Program-made: the position numbers and the translations under genes
Notes under the pieces: generated by a model
Told to the model about the DNA's origin: nothing
Database searches by the model: none
What the model saw: only the letters and a program-made list of their open reading frames with translations
Assembly (NCBI GenBank): GCA_030610655.1
Contig: JAUWRG010000003.1
Coordinates: 1-55,492, forward strand
DNA: 55,492 nt
Source: Dehalococcoidia bacterium
GTDB taxonomy: Bacteria > Chloroflexota > Dehalococcoidia > E44-bin15
Direction of reading: 5' to 3'
Shown here: positions 1 through 8,443 of the stretch, piece by piece
Numbering within the stretch: position 1 is the stretch's first letter
Layout of the letters: the number at the start of each line of letters is the position of its first letter

Positions 1-1
1 A

Positions 2-106
2 GTGATGGAAAGGATAGAACCAAATACCCTCAAGCTGATGAAAAAGGTAAAGGAGCTTCTCGACACTAACGGGATTATGAACCCTGGAAATTGGGAGGTA
101 AGCTAA
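2..106 (-). other. placeholder strand note: see next entry (plus-strand oxidase end)
   Basis: Nothing is claimed on the minus strand here. The region belongs to the plus-strand oxidase fragment described in the following entry. Confidence 0.05.
2..106 (+). CDS. FAD-linked oxidase, C-terminal end (partial)
   Basis: An open frame enters from the left edge and stops at 104-106. Its last residues include LMKKVKELLDTNGIMNPGNW, the usual C-terminal ending of FAD-binding GlcD/lactate-dehydrogenase type oxidases, where LDPNGIMNPGK is the common form. Only 34 codons are present, so the substrate cannot be told. The stop overlaps the start of the following Fe-S protein gene by one base (TAATG), so the two are translationally coupled. 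In this family a flavin oxidase plus a CCG-domain Fe-S protein form one membrane-associated or ETF-linked dehydrogenase. Confidence 0.75.
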   Translation: MMERIEPNTLKLMKKVKELLDTNGIMNPGNWEVS

Positions 107-1293
107 TGGTTCTTGCAGATTATAAATATAAAGATGTTATACACAGGTGCTGCAGGTGTGGTTATTGTAAGTTTCCAACCGATTGGATGGATGTAAACAG
201 TTGCCCCGCCTATGCCAGGTTCCGCCTGGAAAGCTACTCCTGCGGGGGACGATTGTGGTTGATAAGGGCCTGGCTAGATGGCGAAATAGATTGGACAGAG
301 CATCTTGCCCAGATTGTATACTCATGCGCAGCATGCAAAAACTGCGCTGAGAAATGCCCACTTAGCTTTAGTGATGATATCGTTGATATGATCGTAGCCG
401 CCAAGAGTGAGATGGTTGAGAGAGGTTCGATACCATCTGTTATCAAGGAATTTTTGGAGAATATTCAGCGTCAGGGCAATCCATATGGTAATGCCAGAAC
501 GAAAAGGGGCGAATGGACTGAGGGTACGGGGATAAAACAATATGAGGGACAGGAATTTCTGTATTATGTTGGCTGCGTAGGGTCGTATGATACCAGAGCC
601 AAAGAGACAGCAAAAACGCTAGGAGAGGTGCTGCTAAAAGCCGGCGTGTCTTTTGGGGTGTTAGGTAATGACGAGAACTGTGATGGCAACGAGGTGAGTA
701 AGCTCGGCGAAGAGAGCCTATTCCAGTTGTTAGCTGAGGAGAACATTCAGAAATTCAAAGATTTAGGAGTAAAGAAGATCGTTGCCCTCTCTCCACATTC
801 CTACAACGCCATTAAAAACGACTATCCGAAGTTTGATGGTAGCTTTGAGGTATTTCACTATACACAGCTTCTTCGAGACCTTATCAAAGGTGGAAGGCTA
901 GATATTTCCGGCGGGCTTGATGCCAAGGTTACCTACCATGACCCCTGTTTCCTCGGCCGGTGGAACAAGGAATACGATACCCCAAGGCAAGTGCTATACG
1001 CTATTCCTAGAATCGAACTAGTAGAGATGGAGAGGAATAGAGAGGGTGCCCTCTGCTGTGGTGGCGGCGGCGGCAACTTCTATACCGATTTTCTCGGCGG
1101 CAGTGAGAATAGCCCGGCAAGAATTAGAATCCGAGAAGCCTGCGCTACGGGATCCACTGTCGTTGCGACAGCCTGTCCTAACTGTTTGACCATGCTGGAG
1201 GATGCTGTCAAAGCGGAAAGTCTTGAAGAGAGGCTAAAAGTAAGGGATATCTCTGAGATTGTAGCTGAGGCTTGCCTGGCCAAAAAAGGCTGA
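106..1293 (+). CDS. CCG-domain Fe-S protein (GlcF/HdrD-like)
   Basis: The 395-residue product has two N-terminal [4Fe-4S] cysteine sets, one around residues 15-33 and one at SCAACKNCAEKCP near residue 74, followed by two cysteine-rich CCG domains. The second ends in HDPCFLGR and ALCCGGGGG, the ligand motif of heterodisulfide reductase subunit D and glycolate oxidase Fe-S subunits. It should pass electrons between the upstream FAD oxidase and the downstream ETF or a quinone or disulfide. I chose the ATG at 106, preceded by GGGAGGTAAGCTA, over a TTG five codons upstream that lies inside the oxidase. Family assignment is firm; the physiological donor is inferred. Confidence 0.88.
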   Translation: MVLADYKYKDVIHRCCRCGYCKFPTDWMDVNSCPAYARFRLESYSCGGRLWLIRAWLDGEIDWTEHLAQIVYSCAACKNCAEKCPLSFSDDIVDMIVAAKSEMVERGSIPSVIKEFLENIQRQGNPYGNARTKRGEWTEGTGIKQYEGQEFLYYVGCVGSYDTRAKETAKTLGEVLLKAGVSFGVLGNDENCDGNEVSKLGEESLFQLLAEENIQKFKDLGVKKIVALSPHSYNAIKNDYPKFDGSFEVFHYTQLLRDLIKGGRLDISGGLDAKVTYHDPCFLGRWNKEYDTPRQVLYAIPRIELVEMERNREGALCCGGGGGNFYTDFLGGSENSPARIRIREACATGSTVVATACPNCLTMLEDAVKAESLEERLKVRDISEIVAEACLAKKG

Positions 1294-1386
1294 TTATAAG
1301 CCGATTTGCTCATTGCGAAGTAGATTCCTCTCAGTGACTCTGTTCCTCGTATCCAATTATCCCTCTTCCTTAGCAGGAGGTTACTT

Positions 1387-2169
1387 GTGCATACAGTGGT
1401 TGCCATAAAACAGGTGCCAGATACCTCAGAGGCAGTGGATGTAGTGGAAATTGATACATCTGGAAAGGATATAAAGAAGGAGGCGCTAGTTCCCAAGATA
1501 AACGACTGGGACGAGTACGCTTTAGAGGAAGCAGTGCAGTGGAAGCAGAAGCTGGGAGGTACTGTTACGGCGGTAACAGTGGGACCAAGTGAATGGGATG
1601 ATATCCTGAGAAGAGCATTAGCCATGGGTGCTGACATGGCAATTAGGATTGATGAAGATGCAGCCGCCATGGACTGCTACACTGTAGCCAAGATCCTAAC
1701 AGCCCTGATCAGCCGCTTACCCTACAATCTGATAATGTTTGGTGCACAATCAGAGGATTTTGGCAGTGGACAACTTGGCTGCATGGTTGCTGAGATGCTG
1801 GGTATCCCACATGCCACCCTTGTAGTCAGCCTCCATGTGGGGGAGGGAGAGGTTCGAGTAAGCCGAGAGCTAGAGGGCGGCGGACTTGAGTTATATACCC
1901 TAAGGCTTCCTGCGCTTTTGACTATTCAGACTGGCATCAACCGGCCGAGGTATGTCTCCTTTGCCAGCATTAAAAAGGCAAGGGAGAAGGAATTGAAAGT
2001 GACGTCGCTCAGCGAACTGGGCTTATCCAACGAGGCATTAACTCCAATGGTCAGATTGGAGAAACTGGAGTTGACGCCCACAGGCAAAAAGGCAGAGCTA
2101 ATATCTGGCTCGGCTGAAGAGTCTGCAACTAAGCTAGCCATGATCCTAAAAGATTCGGGGGTTATCTGA
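1387..2169 (+). CDS. etfB: electron transfer flavoprotein beta subunit
   Basis: The 260-residue product begins with HTVVAIKQVPDTSE and carries the EtfB AMP/FAD-binding fold, including VPKINDWDEYALEEAV and IMFGAQSEDFGSGQLG. It pairs with EtfA to form the soluble heterodimer that carries electrons between dehydrogenases. The GTG start follows GCAGGAGG by six bases. The stop abuts the start of etfA (TGAGTG). Placement behind an Fe-S protein and FAD oxidase suggests a dedicated ETF-linked oxidase. Whether it is a bifurcating ETF cannot be decided by eye. Confidence 0.93.
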   Translation: MHTVVAIKQVPDTSEAVDVVEIDTSGKDIKKEALVPKINDWDEYALEEAVQWKQKLGGTVTAVTVGPSEWDDILRRALAMGADMAIRIDEDAAAMDCYTVAKILTALISRLPYNLIMFGAQSEDFGSGQLGCMVAEMLGIPHATLVVSLHVGEGEVRVSRELEGGGLELYTLRLPALLTIQTGINRPRYVSFASIKKAREKELKVTSLSELGLSNEALTPMVRLEKLELTPTGKKAELISGSAEESATKLAMILKDSGVI

Positions 2170-3144
2170 GTGGCTGAGATACTGGTGGTTGCCGAACACA
2201 GAAAACAGAGTTTAGCCGACGTGTCTCTTGAGATGCTGACTAAGGGTAGGCATTTGGCTGACCAAGTGAGCGCTGAATTACTGGCTGTGGTCATTGGCAA
2301 GGACGTGAACAGGTATGGACCACGACTTGCCCAGTGGGCAGACAAGGTTCTGGCAGTGAAGAATGACCAACTAGAGGATTCACAAGCCGAGCCCTACCAG
2401 AAGACACTAGCCCCTATAATAAAAGAGAGAAAACCAAAGCTTGTCCTAATAGGTCATAGCTCCTTTGGAATGGATTTAGCTCCCGCACTGGCGGTCGATG
2501 TGGGAGCCCCCCTGGCTACAGATTGCACTAATATAGCCATAGATAATGGAACAATTACGGTTACAAGGGCGATATATAATGGCAAGGTGAATGCACTATA
2601 CTCGTTTGCCCCATCTGAAACGTTAATAGTAACCGGGCGTCCAGGCGAATTCCTTGTTGAGGAGGGGCAAAAAGGAGGAAGTATAGAGGAAATTGAATAC
2701 CTCCTGGACGAAGAGTTTGATTACAAGAGGTTCGAGGGATACATTGAGCCTGAAGTAAGCGAGGTTGATATTACCAAAGCAGAGGTTCTGATCGCCGTCG
2801 GCAGGGGAATAAAAGATAAAGGAAACATCGAATTGGCTGAAGAGTTGGCCAGCGCGCTGGGAGGAGTGCTAGCTTGCTCCAGGCCAGTTGTGGATTATGG
2901 GTGGTTACCGTCTGGCCATCAGGTAGGTCTGTCAGGCAAGACGGTAAAGCCAAAGCTCTACCTTGCACTCGGCATAAGCGGAGCTTTCCAACATATGGTC
3001 GGTCTAAGGGGCTCAAATATGATTGTCGCCATTAACAAGGATGCAAAGGCACCAATTTTTGCCGATGCTGACTATGGGATAGTGGATGACATCCTCAAGG
3101 TTATTCCTATACTCACTCAAAGAATAAACGATCTCAAATCCTGA
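2170..3144 (+). CDS. etfA: electron transfer flavoprotein alpha subunit
   Basis: The 324-residue product has the N-terminal EtfA domain and the conserved C-terminal FAD-binding block from about residue 235 ([31 protein letters not shown], ending [12 protein letters not shown]). It holds the catalytic FAD of the ETF dimer. Its GTG start touches the etfB stop, so both are made from one message. It closes the electron-transfer cluster; the next 690 bases hold no gene. Confidence 0.94.
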   Translation: MAEILVVAEHRKQSLADVSLEMLTKGRHLADQVSAELLAVVIGKDVNRYGPRLAQWADKVLAVKNDQLEDSQAEPYQKTLAPIIKERKPKLVLIGHSSFGMDLAPALAVDVGAPLATDCTNIAIDNGTITVTRAIYNGKVNALYSFAPSETLIVTGRPGEFLVEEGQKGGSIEEIEYLLDEEFDYKRFEGYIEPEVSEVDITKAEVLIAVGRGIKDKGNIELAEELASALGGVLACSRPVVDYGWLPSGHQVGLSGKTVKPKLYLALGISGAFQHMVGLRGSNMIVAINKDAKAPIFADADYGIVDDILKVIPILTQRINDLKS

Positions 3145-3422
3145 ACAAAAAAGTCTTCGCTGGTTTGCTCCTCTCGTTTGAGATGCTGTCATATTTGCCC
3201 CACAAGCGACGTCTTCTACACAACTCTGGCAGAGAATGATGACCAGTTCTACAAAGGTCCAATTTGTTCACTCTGGTGACGGAATTAACATATTGTTCAA
3301 TATGTTCCGATGGAGATGTGCTTTCCCACCACGAAGACATCCTCTAGGAATGCAAATCAACCCCCAGAACAGTTAGATAGTGACAAAATCGTAGAACATT
3401 AACGCACCCTTATGACATTGGG

Positions 3423-3703
3423 GGCTCTTTGTCAAGTTGTGTGGAAACAGGCACGGCATCCTTCCAAAGAATCTTCGATCGTAGAAGGACGAACCCCAAC
3501 AGCATCTTTTCAAAGAATCTTCGATCTCCAGTAGACCTCCACGTTTCTTAGCCCATAGGAAGTGCGTTTAAGCATCTTGATCTTTGTATTGCAGCCCTCG
3601 GTGAAGCCATTAGTCCTTTCAAAGAATCTTCGATATAGGCTCTCTCCAGCGCTTCAGGGTATTACCCCACCTTATCATTTTCTGCACAATTCGTTATACA
3701 GCC
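3423..3703 (-). mobile_element. ISL3-family element relic A with both ends
   Basis: This 281-base relic has ISL3-like imperfect inverted ends: GGCTCTTTGTCAAGTTGTG at 3423 and, on the other strand, GGCTGTATAACGAATTGTG ending at 3703. The minus strand between about 3663 and 3535 still encodes the transposase C-terminus (TNGFTEGCNTKIKMLKRTSY then GLRNVEVYWR), a hallmark of the ISL3/IS204 DDE transposase. The rest is deleted. Three copies of a 15-base palindrome interrupt it (3464-3478, 3510-3524, 3619-3633), one of them creating a stop. No target duplication is visible. It fills the gap between etfA and the MaoC genes; 3145-3422 and 3704-3837 show nothing else. Confidence 0.72.
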
Positions 3704-3837
3704 CTAAGACACTTGACAAGGTGATGGGGTTTGTGTAGACTTTGGGTGGCTCGGATGGAGGCTGTTTGATAATTGTTGCTGTGTTTTGGGAAGGTACGCT
3801 TTACTCTAGCCAAAGAAAAAAATAAGGAGGTAGCGAG

Positions 3838-4317
3838 TTGGCTGACGAGTCGATAGTGACGGATGAGATTAAGGCGATGATTGGTACGCTGTCGGAACCA
3901 ATCATAATGGAGGTGGAGAGAGGAGCAATACGAAGGTATGCCGATGCTGTGGACGATGACAACCCTCTTTTCCATGAAGTGGAGGATGCAAAGAATGCTG
4001 GGTATGAGGATATCATCTGCCCGCCTGGTTTCTGGGGTTGGCCTATCAAGGGGCGAGCAGCTGTAGGAGGCTTGTCCATGGTTGGGGCTGTGCTGGTAAA
4101 GGCTGGCCTCTTTCGTATTCTCGATGGCGGCGTGGACCAGGAGTTCTACATCCCCATCCGTGCCGGTGATACCCTCACCGCCTCCACAAAGATCGCGGAT
4201 ATCAGGGAGAGGGAAGGGAAGGCAGGAAAGATGCTCTTTACCACGTTAGAGACCACTTATTTGAACCAGAACGGTGACACAGTAGCCGTAAACCGGGCAA
4301 CGGTTATCGCTAGATAA
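3838..4317 (+). CDS. MaoC-like hot-dog dehydratase, N-terminal type
   Basis: The 159-residue product resembles the FAS1-like/MaoC N-terminal dehydratase domain, with IRRYADAVDDDNPLFHE and CPPGFWGWP. Such proteins usually form one half of a double hot-dog (R)-specific enoyl-CoA hydratase; the next gene supplies the half with the clearer catalytic Asp-His pair. The TTG start is supported by AAGGAGG nine bases upstream. Nine bases separate it from the next gene. The role in hydrating trans-2-enoyl-CoA is inferred from family and neighbours. Confidence 0.82.
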   Translation: MADESIVTDEIKAMIGTLSEPIIMEVERGAIRRYADAVDDDNPLFHEVEDAKNAGYEDIICPPGFWGWPIKGRAAVGGLSMVGAVLVKAGLFRILDGGVDQEFYIPIRAGDTLTASTKIADIREREGKAGKMLFTTLETTYLNQNGDTVAVNRATVIAR

Positions 4318-4326
4318 GGAGGGAAA

Positions 4327-4797
4327 ATGGCGAAAAAGCAAGTTTATTACAAAGACGTAGAGGTTGGCAGTGAAGTGCCTACCCTGGAGAAGATTTCTAC
4401 GACCCAGATGGCGGTTAGATGGGCTGGAGCATCAGGGGACTTTAACCCTCTTCACTACGATGATGACTTCGCTGCAACTCAGGGTACAGGCGGCATCATT
4501 ACCCACGGTGCTCTCAAGAGGGCGTGGCTGGTCCAGCTAGTGACTGACTGGATAGGTGCCAAGGGACGAGTCAAGAAGTTCGCCTGCCAGTATCGAGGCA
4601 TGGACTACCCTCGAAAGATGGCGACTATGGGAGAACCTGGGGAAGGAGAAACATGGCTGTGTAAGGGGACGATTACCAATAAGAAAGTAGAGGATGGCGA
4701 GCACCTTGTTGAGTGTGACATCTGGGTGGAGAATGGGAAGGGGGGAAAGACCACACCAGGCAGTGCCACCGTCATTCTCCCATCCGGGGGAAGCTAA
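4327..4797 (+). CDS. MaoC-family (R)-enoyl-CoA hydratase subunit
   Basis: The 156-residue hot-dog protein carries the hydratase-2 signature GASGDFNPLHYDDDFA near residue 38, with the Asp and His that activate water on enoyl-CoA. ITHGAL follows as the second conserved segment. A strong AAGGAGGG lies before the ATG. It probably works with the preceding partner and with the following SDR dehydrogenases, giving a hydratase/3-hydroxyacyl-CoA dehydrogenase set like the separate domains of eukaryotic multifunctional enzyme 2. Confidence 0.88.
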   Translation: MAKKQVYYKDVEVGSEVPTLEKISTTQMAVRWAGASGDFNPLHYDDDFAATQGTGGIITHGALKRAWLVQLVTDWIGAKGRVKKFACQYRGMDYPRKMATMGEPGEGETWLCKGTITNKKVEDGEHLVECDIWVENGKGGKTTPGSATVILPSGGS

Positions 4798-4862
4798 GGG
4801 AATGAGGATGGCAAGGGTTTTACCCTAAGCCATAAGCATAAAAAAATTGAAGGGAGAAAAAG

Positions 4863-5804
4863 ATGGCAAAGCTGCTAGAAGGAAAGGTAGCGATCATTAC
4901 TGGAGCAGGGAGGGGATTAGGAAGGGGGGAGGCAATACTCTTAGCCAAAGAAGGGGCTAAAGTAGTAGTGAATGACCTCGGTGGAGGCTTTGATGGCTCA
5001 GGGGCCGCTGCAGGTCCCGCAGACGATGTAGTGGCAGAGATCAAGTCGTTTGGTGGAGAAGCAGTAGCCAATTATGAAAGCGTGGGTGATTTCCAAGGGG
5101 CAAAGAAGATTATTGAATGCGCTGTCGAGAAATTTGGCAAATTGAACATCTTAGTCAATAATGCCGGCATCCTCAGGGACAAGATGTTCTTCAACATGAC
5201 AGAGGAAGAGTGGGATAGCGTCATAAATGTCCACTTGAAGGGCACCTTTAACTGTTGTAGGCATGCTTGTGCCTACTGGAGGGAGGAACACAAAGCTGGG
5301 AGAGTCCATGAGGGGAAGATTATAAACACCAGCTCTGATGCTGGGCTCATAGGAAATGTTGGCCAAGCCAATTACGGAGCAGCCAAGGCAGGAATTGCTG
5401 CCCTTACTAATATCCTCGCCAAGGAAATGGAAAGATACGGCGTAACCTGCAATGTCCTTGTTCCAGTAGCAAGGACGAGACTGACAACTGATGCTACCCC
5501 ATCAATGAAGGCGTTTATGGAGAAGACTCCACCGCCGGGTGAGTTAGATATGCTTGACCCGGAAAACATGGCCCCGCTTATAGTCTACCTAGCCTCAGAT
5601 AAGGCAAAGGACGTAAGTGGTGAGGTGATTAGGATCGTGGGGAACAAGGCTTTCTTACTTAGAGGGTGGCATGAGGTAGATGTAGCAACTAAAGCAGAGA
5701 AGGCGATGTGGACCCCGGAGGAACTTGATAAGGTGATCAAAGAAATGATAAGCAAGGCTCCCCCTAAACAAGATATGTTGTCGGTTTTCGCAGGGCTGAT
5801 GTGA
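4863..5804 (+). CDS. SDR-family 3-hydroxyacyl-CoA dehydrogenase-like protein
   Basis: The 313-residue short-chain dehydrogenase has the dinucleotide motif TGAGRGLGRG near residue 14, NNAG near residue 98 and the catalytic Ser plus YGAAK near residue 170. The insert VNDLGGGFDGSG...ADDVVAEI after beta-2 matches the HSD17B4/Fox2 type, which oxidises (3R)-hydroxyacyl-CoA. The gene follows the MaoC pair by 65 bases and has its own GGGAG site. It is the most divergent of the three SDRs here. Substrate chain is unknown. Confidence 0.85.
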   Translation: MAKLLEGKVAIITGAGRGLGRGEAILLAKEGAKVVVNDLGGGFDGSGAAAGPADDVVAEIKSFGGEAVANYESVGDFQGAKKIIECAVEKFGKLNILVNNAGILRDKMFFNMTEEEWDSVINVHLKGTFNCCRHACAYWREEHKAGRVHEGKIINTSSDAGLIGNVGQANYGAAKAGIAALTNILAKEMERYGVTCNVLVPVARTRLTTDATPSMKAFMEKTPPPGELDMLDPENMAPLIVYLASDKAKDVSGEVIRIVGNKAFLLRGWHEVDVATKAEKAMWTPEELDKVIKEMISKAPPKQDMLSVFAGLM

Positions 5805-5845
5805 ATTTTATAGCGGGCTGCGTTAAACGCTGTCCGTTACTGAAT

Positions 5846-5987
5846 CTCCTCACAGCAAGCTGTGGGGTATCTGTGGCGCAAATTCTCGTACCTTTGTCGC
5901 TCGATTTTGCTTTGCAGCGCCTAAAGATGCTGCTTGCCATCCTATACTGCGATTCATCCCCGCAGCAAGCTGCGGGGTATTCTCGCT
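5846..5987. repeat. pair of GCAGCAAGCTGC hairpin repeats
   Basis: Two related hairpins lie between SDR genes: CACAGCAAGCTGTG near 5850 and CCCCGCAGCAAGCTGCGGGG near 5957, both followed by a TATTCTCGC-like tail. They look like two units of one dispersed palindromic repeat with about 90 bases between them. No gene fits the 208-base gap. Confidence 0.55.
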
Positions 5988-6012
5988 AGGTTTTGATAAA
6001 AAGGGAGGCAAA

Positions 6013-6933
6013 ATGGGTGATAGGTTAAAAGGGAAAGTCGCAGCGATAACAGGCGGAGGTCGGGGTATTGGCAGGAGCCATGCTTTATTGTTTGCTGCTG
6101 AGGGGGCAAAGGTGGTGGTTAATGACCTCGGCGGCGCTGCGGATGGCACAGGGGCCGCCAAGGGGCCGGCTGACGAGGTGGTGGATGAGATCAAGAAGAT
6201 GGGTGGCGAGGCTGTTGCCAACTATGACAATGTGGCTACCCACGAAGGTGGAGAGAACATAATTAAGACCGCCATTGACAATTTTGGCAGGCTGGACATC
6301 CTGGTGAACAATGCTGGTGTGCTCCGAGACCGAATGGTCTTCAACATGACGGAGGAGGAGTGGGACACAGTGCAGAAAATTCACCTATATGGTCACTTCT
6401 ATTGCACAAGACCTGCCTGCGTCGTCATGAGACAGCAGAGAGGCGGTCGGATCGTAAATACCTCTTCTTCATCAGGTCTAGGTAACAGAGGTCAAGCCAA
6501 CTATGCCGCAGCCAAGGAGGGGATCGTTGGCTTCACCAGGACGGTAGCAAGGGATATGGGGAGATATGGGGTTACTTGCAACGCTATTCGCCCCACTGCT
6601 GCCACTAGAATGACCGTATCTCCTGAGATGGAGGCTGCTCGAAAGAAGAGGGAAGAAGTGGGACTTCCCGCGCCAGCATATGACCTCACGCGCCTGACGC
6701 CTGAAGCCATCGCGCCTCTGGTCGTTTTTCTATGCACTGATGAGGCGGCAAACATAAACGGTTGCACCTTTGCTGTTCGCGCCGGGGAGATTCACCTGAT
6801 GACCGATCCAGTAGTAGAGAAAAGCATCCACAAAGACGGGAGATGGACTGTGGGTGAGCTTTGTGAGGTTGTGCCAAGGTCATTGGCAGCAGGCTTGGTG
6901 AATCCATCGCCACCGGAACCACCAAAGGAATAG
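6013..6933 (+). CDS. SDR-family dehydrogenase, tandem copy 1
   Basis: The 306-residue SDR has TGGGRGIGRS near residue 14, NNAG near residue 98 and the Ser with YAAAK near residue 160. It has the HSD17B4-type insert VNDLGGAADGTGAAKGPADE. It is closely related over its whole length to the next gene, so the pair arose by tandem duplication. The C-terminal PSPPEPPKE tail is shared in form with the copy. GGGAGG precedes the ATG. Probable role is NAD-dependent oxidation of a 3-hydroxyacyl-CoA or related alcohol; the substrate is not visible. Confidence 0.86.
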   Translation: MGDRLKGKVAAITGGGRGIGRSHALLFAAEGAKVVVNDLGGAADGTGAAKGPADEVVDEIKKMGGEAVANYDNVATHEGGENIIKTAIDNFGRLDILVNNAGVLRDRMVFNMTEEEWDTVQKIHLYGHFYCTRPACVVMRQQRGGRIVNTSSSSGLGNRGQANYAAAKEGIVGFTRTVARDMGRYGVTCNAIRPTAATRMTVSPEMEAARKKREEVGLPAPAYDLTRLTPEAIAPLVVFLCTDEAANINGCTFAVRAGEIHLMTDPVVEKSIHKDGRWTVGELCEVVPRSLAAGLVNPSPPEPPKE

Positions 6934-6959
6934 GAAGTTTTGCCACGCTACGGAGGCAA

Positions 6960-7871
6960 ATGGGAGAAAGATTAAAAGGCAAAGTTGCAGTGGTAACGGG
7001 CTCAGGCCGGGGCTTGGGTAAGTGCCATGCTCTGGCGCTTGCGGCTGAAGGTGCAAAGCTGGTGATTAATGACCTCGGCGGAGCTGTGGATGGCACCGGG
7101 GCCGCCAAGGGACCGGCTGACGAGGTGGTGGAGGAGATCAAGAAGATGGGTGGCGAGGCTGTTGCCAACTATGACAATGTGGTTACCTACGAAGCTGGAG
7201 AGAACATAATTAAGACCGCCATTGACAATTTCGGCAGGGTAGACATCCTGGTGAACAATGCTGGTGTGCTCCGAGACCGCATGGTCTTCAACATGACTGA
7301 GGAGGAATGGGACACGGCACTTAAGGTCCACCTCTATGGCCACTTCAATTGCGCCAAGCATGCCTGCGTCGTTATGAGGCAGCAGAAGAGCGGGCGGATT
7401 ATAAATACCTCCTCCTCAGCGGGTCTGGGTAACATGGGTCAAGCCAATTACAGCGCAGCCAAGGAGGGCATCATAGGATTCACCCGGACAGTGGCCATCG
7501 ACATGGGCAGATACGGCGTGACCTGTAATGCTATTCGCCCCTTGGCAGGCACAAGGCTGGCACTGACCACTGAGCTGTTTGAAGCCTGGGAGAAGAGGGG
7601 TATGACTGAGGAACAAATAAAGGGAATGTTCCCAGCACCTGAGGATATATCTCCCATGGTAGTCTTCTTGTGCACTGATGAAGCTGCCAATATCAATGGC
7701 CGCACTTTCGACGTGGCCGCTGGGAACATAGGTTTATACTCTGAACCGTACAATCGGCGCTCCATTTTCAAAGAGGGTATATGGACTGTGGATGAGCTTT
7801 GTGCCCTGATACCGAAGTCATTGGCAATGGGCTTGGAGAATCCATCGCCACCGGCACCGCCAAAGGAATAG
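6960..7871 (+). CDS. SDR-family dehydrogenase, tandem copy 2
   Basis: The 303-residue SDR has TGSGRGLGKC near residue 14, NNAG near residue 98 and Ser/YSAAK near residue 160. Long stretches, such as the one encoding ADEVV-EIKKMGGEAVANYDN, are almost identical at DNA level to copy 1, while the C-terminal substrate region after residue 190 differs more. That suggests a recent duplication followed by change in specificity. It ends the plus-strand CoA-metabolism cluster. Confidence 0.86.
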   Translation: MGERLKGKVAVVTGSGRGLGKCHALALAAEGAKLVINDLGGAVDGTGAAKGPADEVVEEIKKMGGEAVANYDNVVTYEAGENIIKTAIDNFGRVDILVNNAGVLRDRMVFNMTEEEWDTALKVHLYGHFNCAKHACVVMRQQKSGRIINTSSSAGLGNMGQANYSAAKEGIIGFTRTVAIDMGRYGVTCNAIRPLAGTRLALTTELFEAWEKRGMTEEQIKGMFPAPEDISPMVVFLCTDEAANINGRTFDVAAGNIGLYSEPYNRRSIFKEGIWTVDELCALIPKSLAMGLENPSPPAPPKE

Positions 7872-7878
7872 AGAGCCT

Positions 7879-8430
7879 TTAGGGATTTGGTGGGTTATCA
7901 TTGGGAGAGGCGAAAATTCGTCTCTCCCAATTGTTTCGCGTTAGCTCCATCGTAACGAAGTCGTTGCTACGCTTTTTCACTTGCCCACAGGGGACAAAGC
8001 CGCATTTATGAAAGCAAGCCTGCGCTCTGACGTTCCAGTTGAGGGTTTTTAGATAGACTCTGTTGAGGCTCGTTGCGCTGAAGATATGGTCTAAGAGAAC
8101 GGTCACAGCGTCGGTGCCATAACCTTGCTCCCAGTAGTTACGGTCGCCGATCATTATGCCTAATTCCGCTTGGCCCTTCTTTTTATCGATGTCATAGTAC
8201 ATACAATTGCCTATGTGCTTACCATCTAAGCTCTCGATAGCAAAGCGACATCGCCGCTCACTTGGAGTACTCAACTCAGTGGCGTGTTCAAAGAGATACT
8301 CCATATACGGTATCTTTAGAGGTGGGGCGGCATCGAGGCGAGCAAGCTCATCGTCGCTCCGCCAGGCATAGTCGTTGGTGACATCCTCCCAGCTCTTTTC
8401 CCTGAGCACTACCTTCTTGCCATTTAGCAC
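7879..8430 (-). CDS. GNAT acetyltransferase, RimJ/RimL type
   Basis: The 183-residue product has the GNAT fold order: VVLREKSWEDV at the start, a beta segment AELGIMIGDRNYWEQGYGTDAV with the acetyl-CoA pyrophosphate loop (Q-x-x-G-x-G/A), then LNRVYLKTLNWNVRAQACFHKCGF. RimL-like members acetylate protein N-termini or small amines; the target cannot be told. It lies 13 bases beyond the HEAT-repeat gene in the same direction, probably in one operon. Confidence 0.83.
   Translation of the reverse strand: MLNGKKVVLREKSWEDVTNDYAWRSDDELARLDAAPPLKIPYMEYLFEHATELSTPSERRCRFAIESLDGKHIGNCMYYDIDKKKGQAELGIMIGDRNYWEQGYGTDAVTVLLDHIFSATSLNRVYLKTLNWNVRAQACFHKCGFVPCGQVKKRSNDFVTMELTRNNWERRIFASPNDNPPNP
7900..7931. 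terminator. possible bidirectional hairpin between convergent genes
   Basis: A 10-base inverted repeat (ATTGGGAGAG / CTCTCCCAAT) sits where the SDR genes and the acetyltransferase gene converge, inside the last codons of the latter. A short T run follows on the plus strand only weakly, so termination is likely but not certain. Confidence 0.45.
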
Positions 8431-8443
8431 AAGAGCACTCCAC

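Noticed and set aside
2-106. A minus-strand feature at the left edge
   Set aside because: The minus-strand entry with very low confidence in the list carries no claim; only the plus-strand oxidase end is supported.
1080-1670. Long minus-strand frame opposite the Fe-S protein and etfB
   Set aside because: It runs antisense over two well-supported genes, is Ser/Ala-rich without motifs and has no ribosome site.
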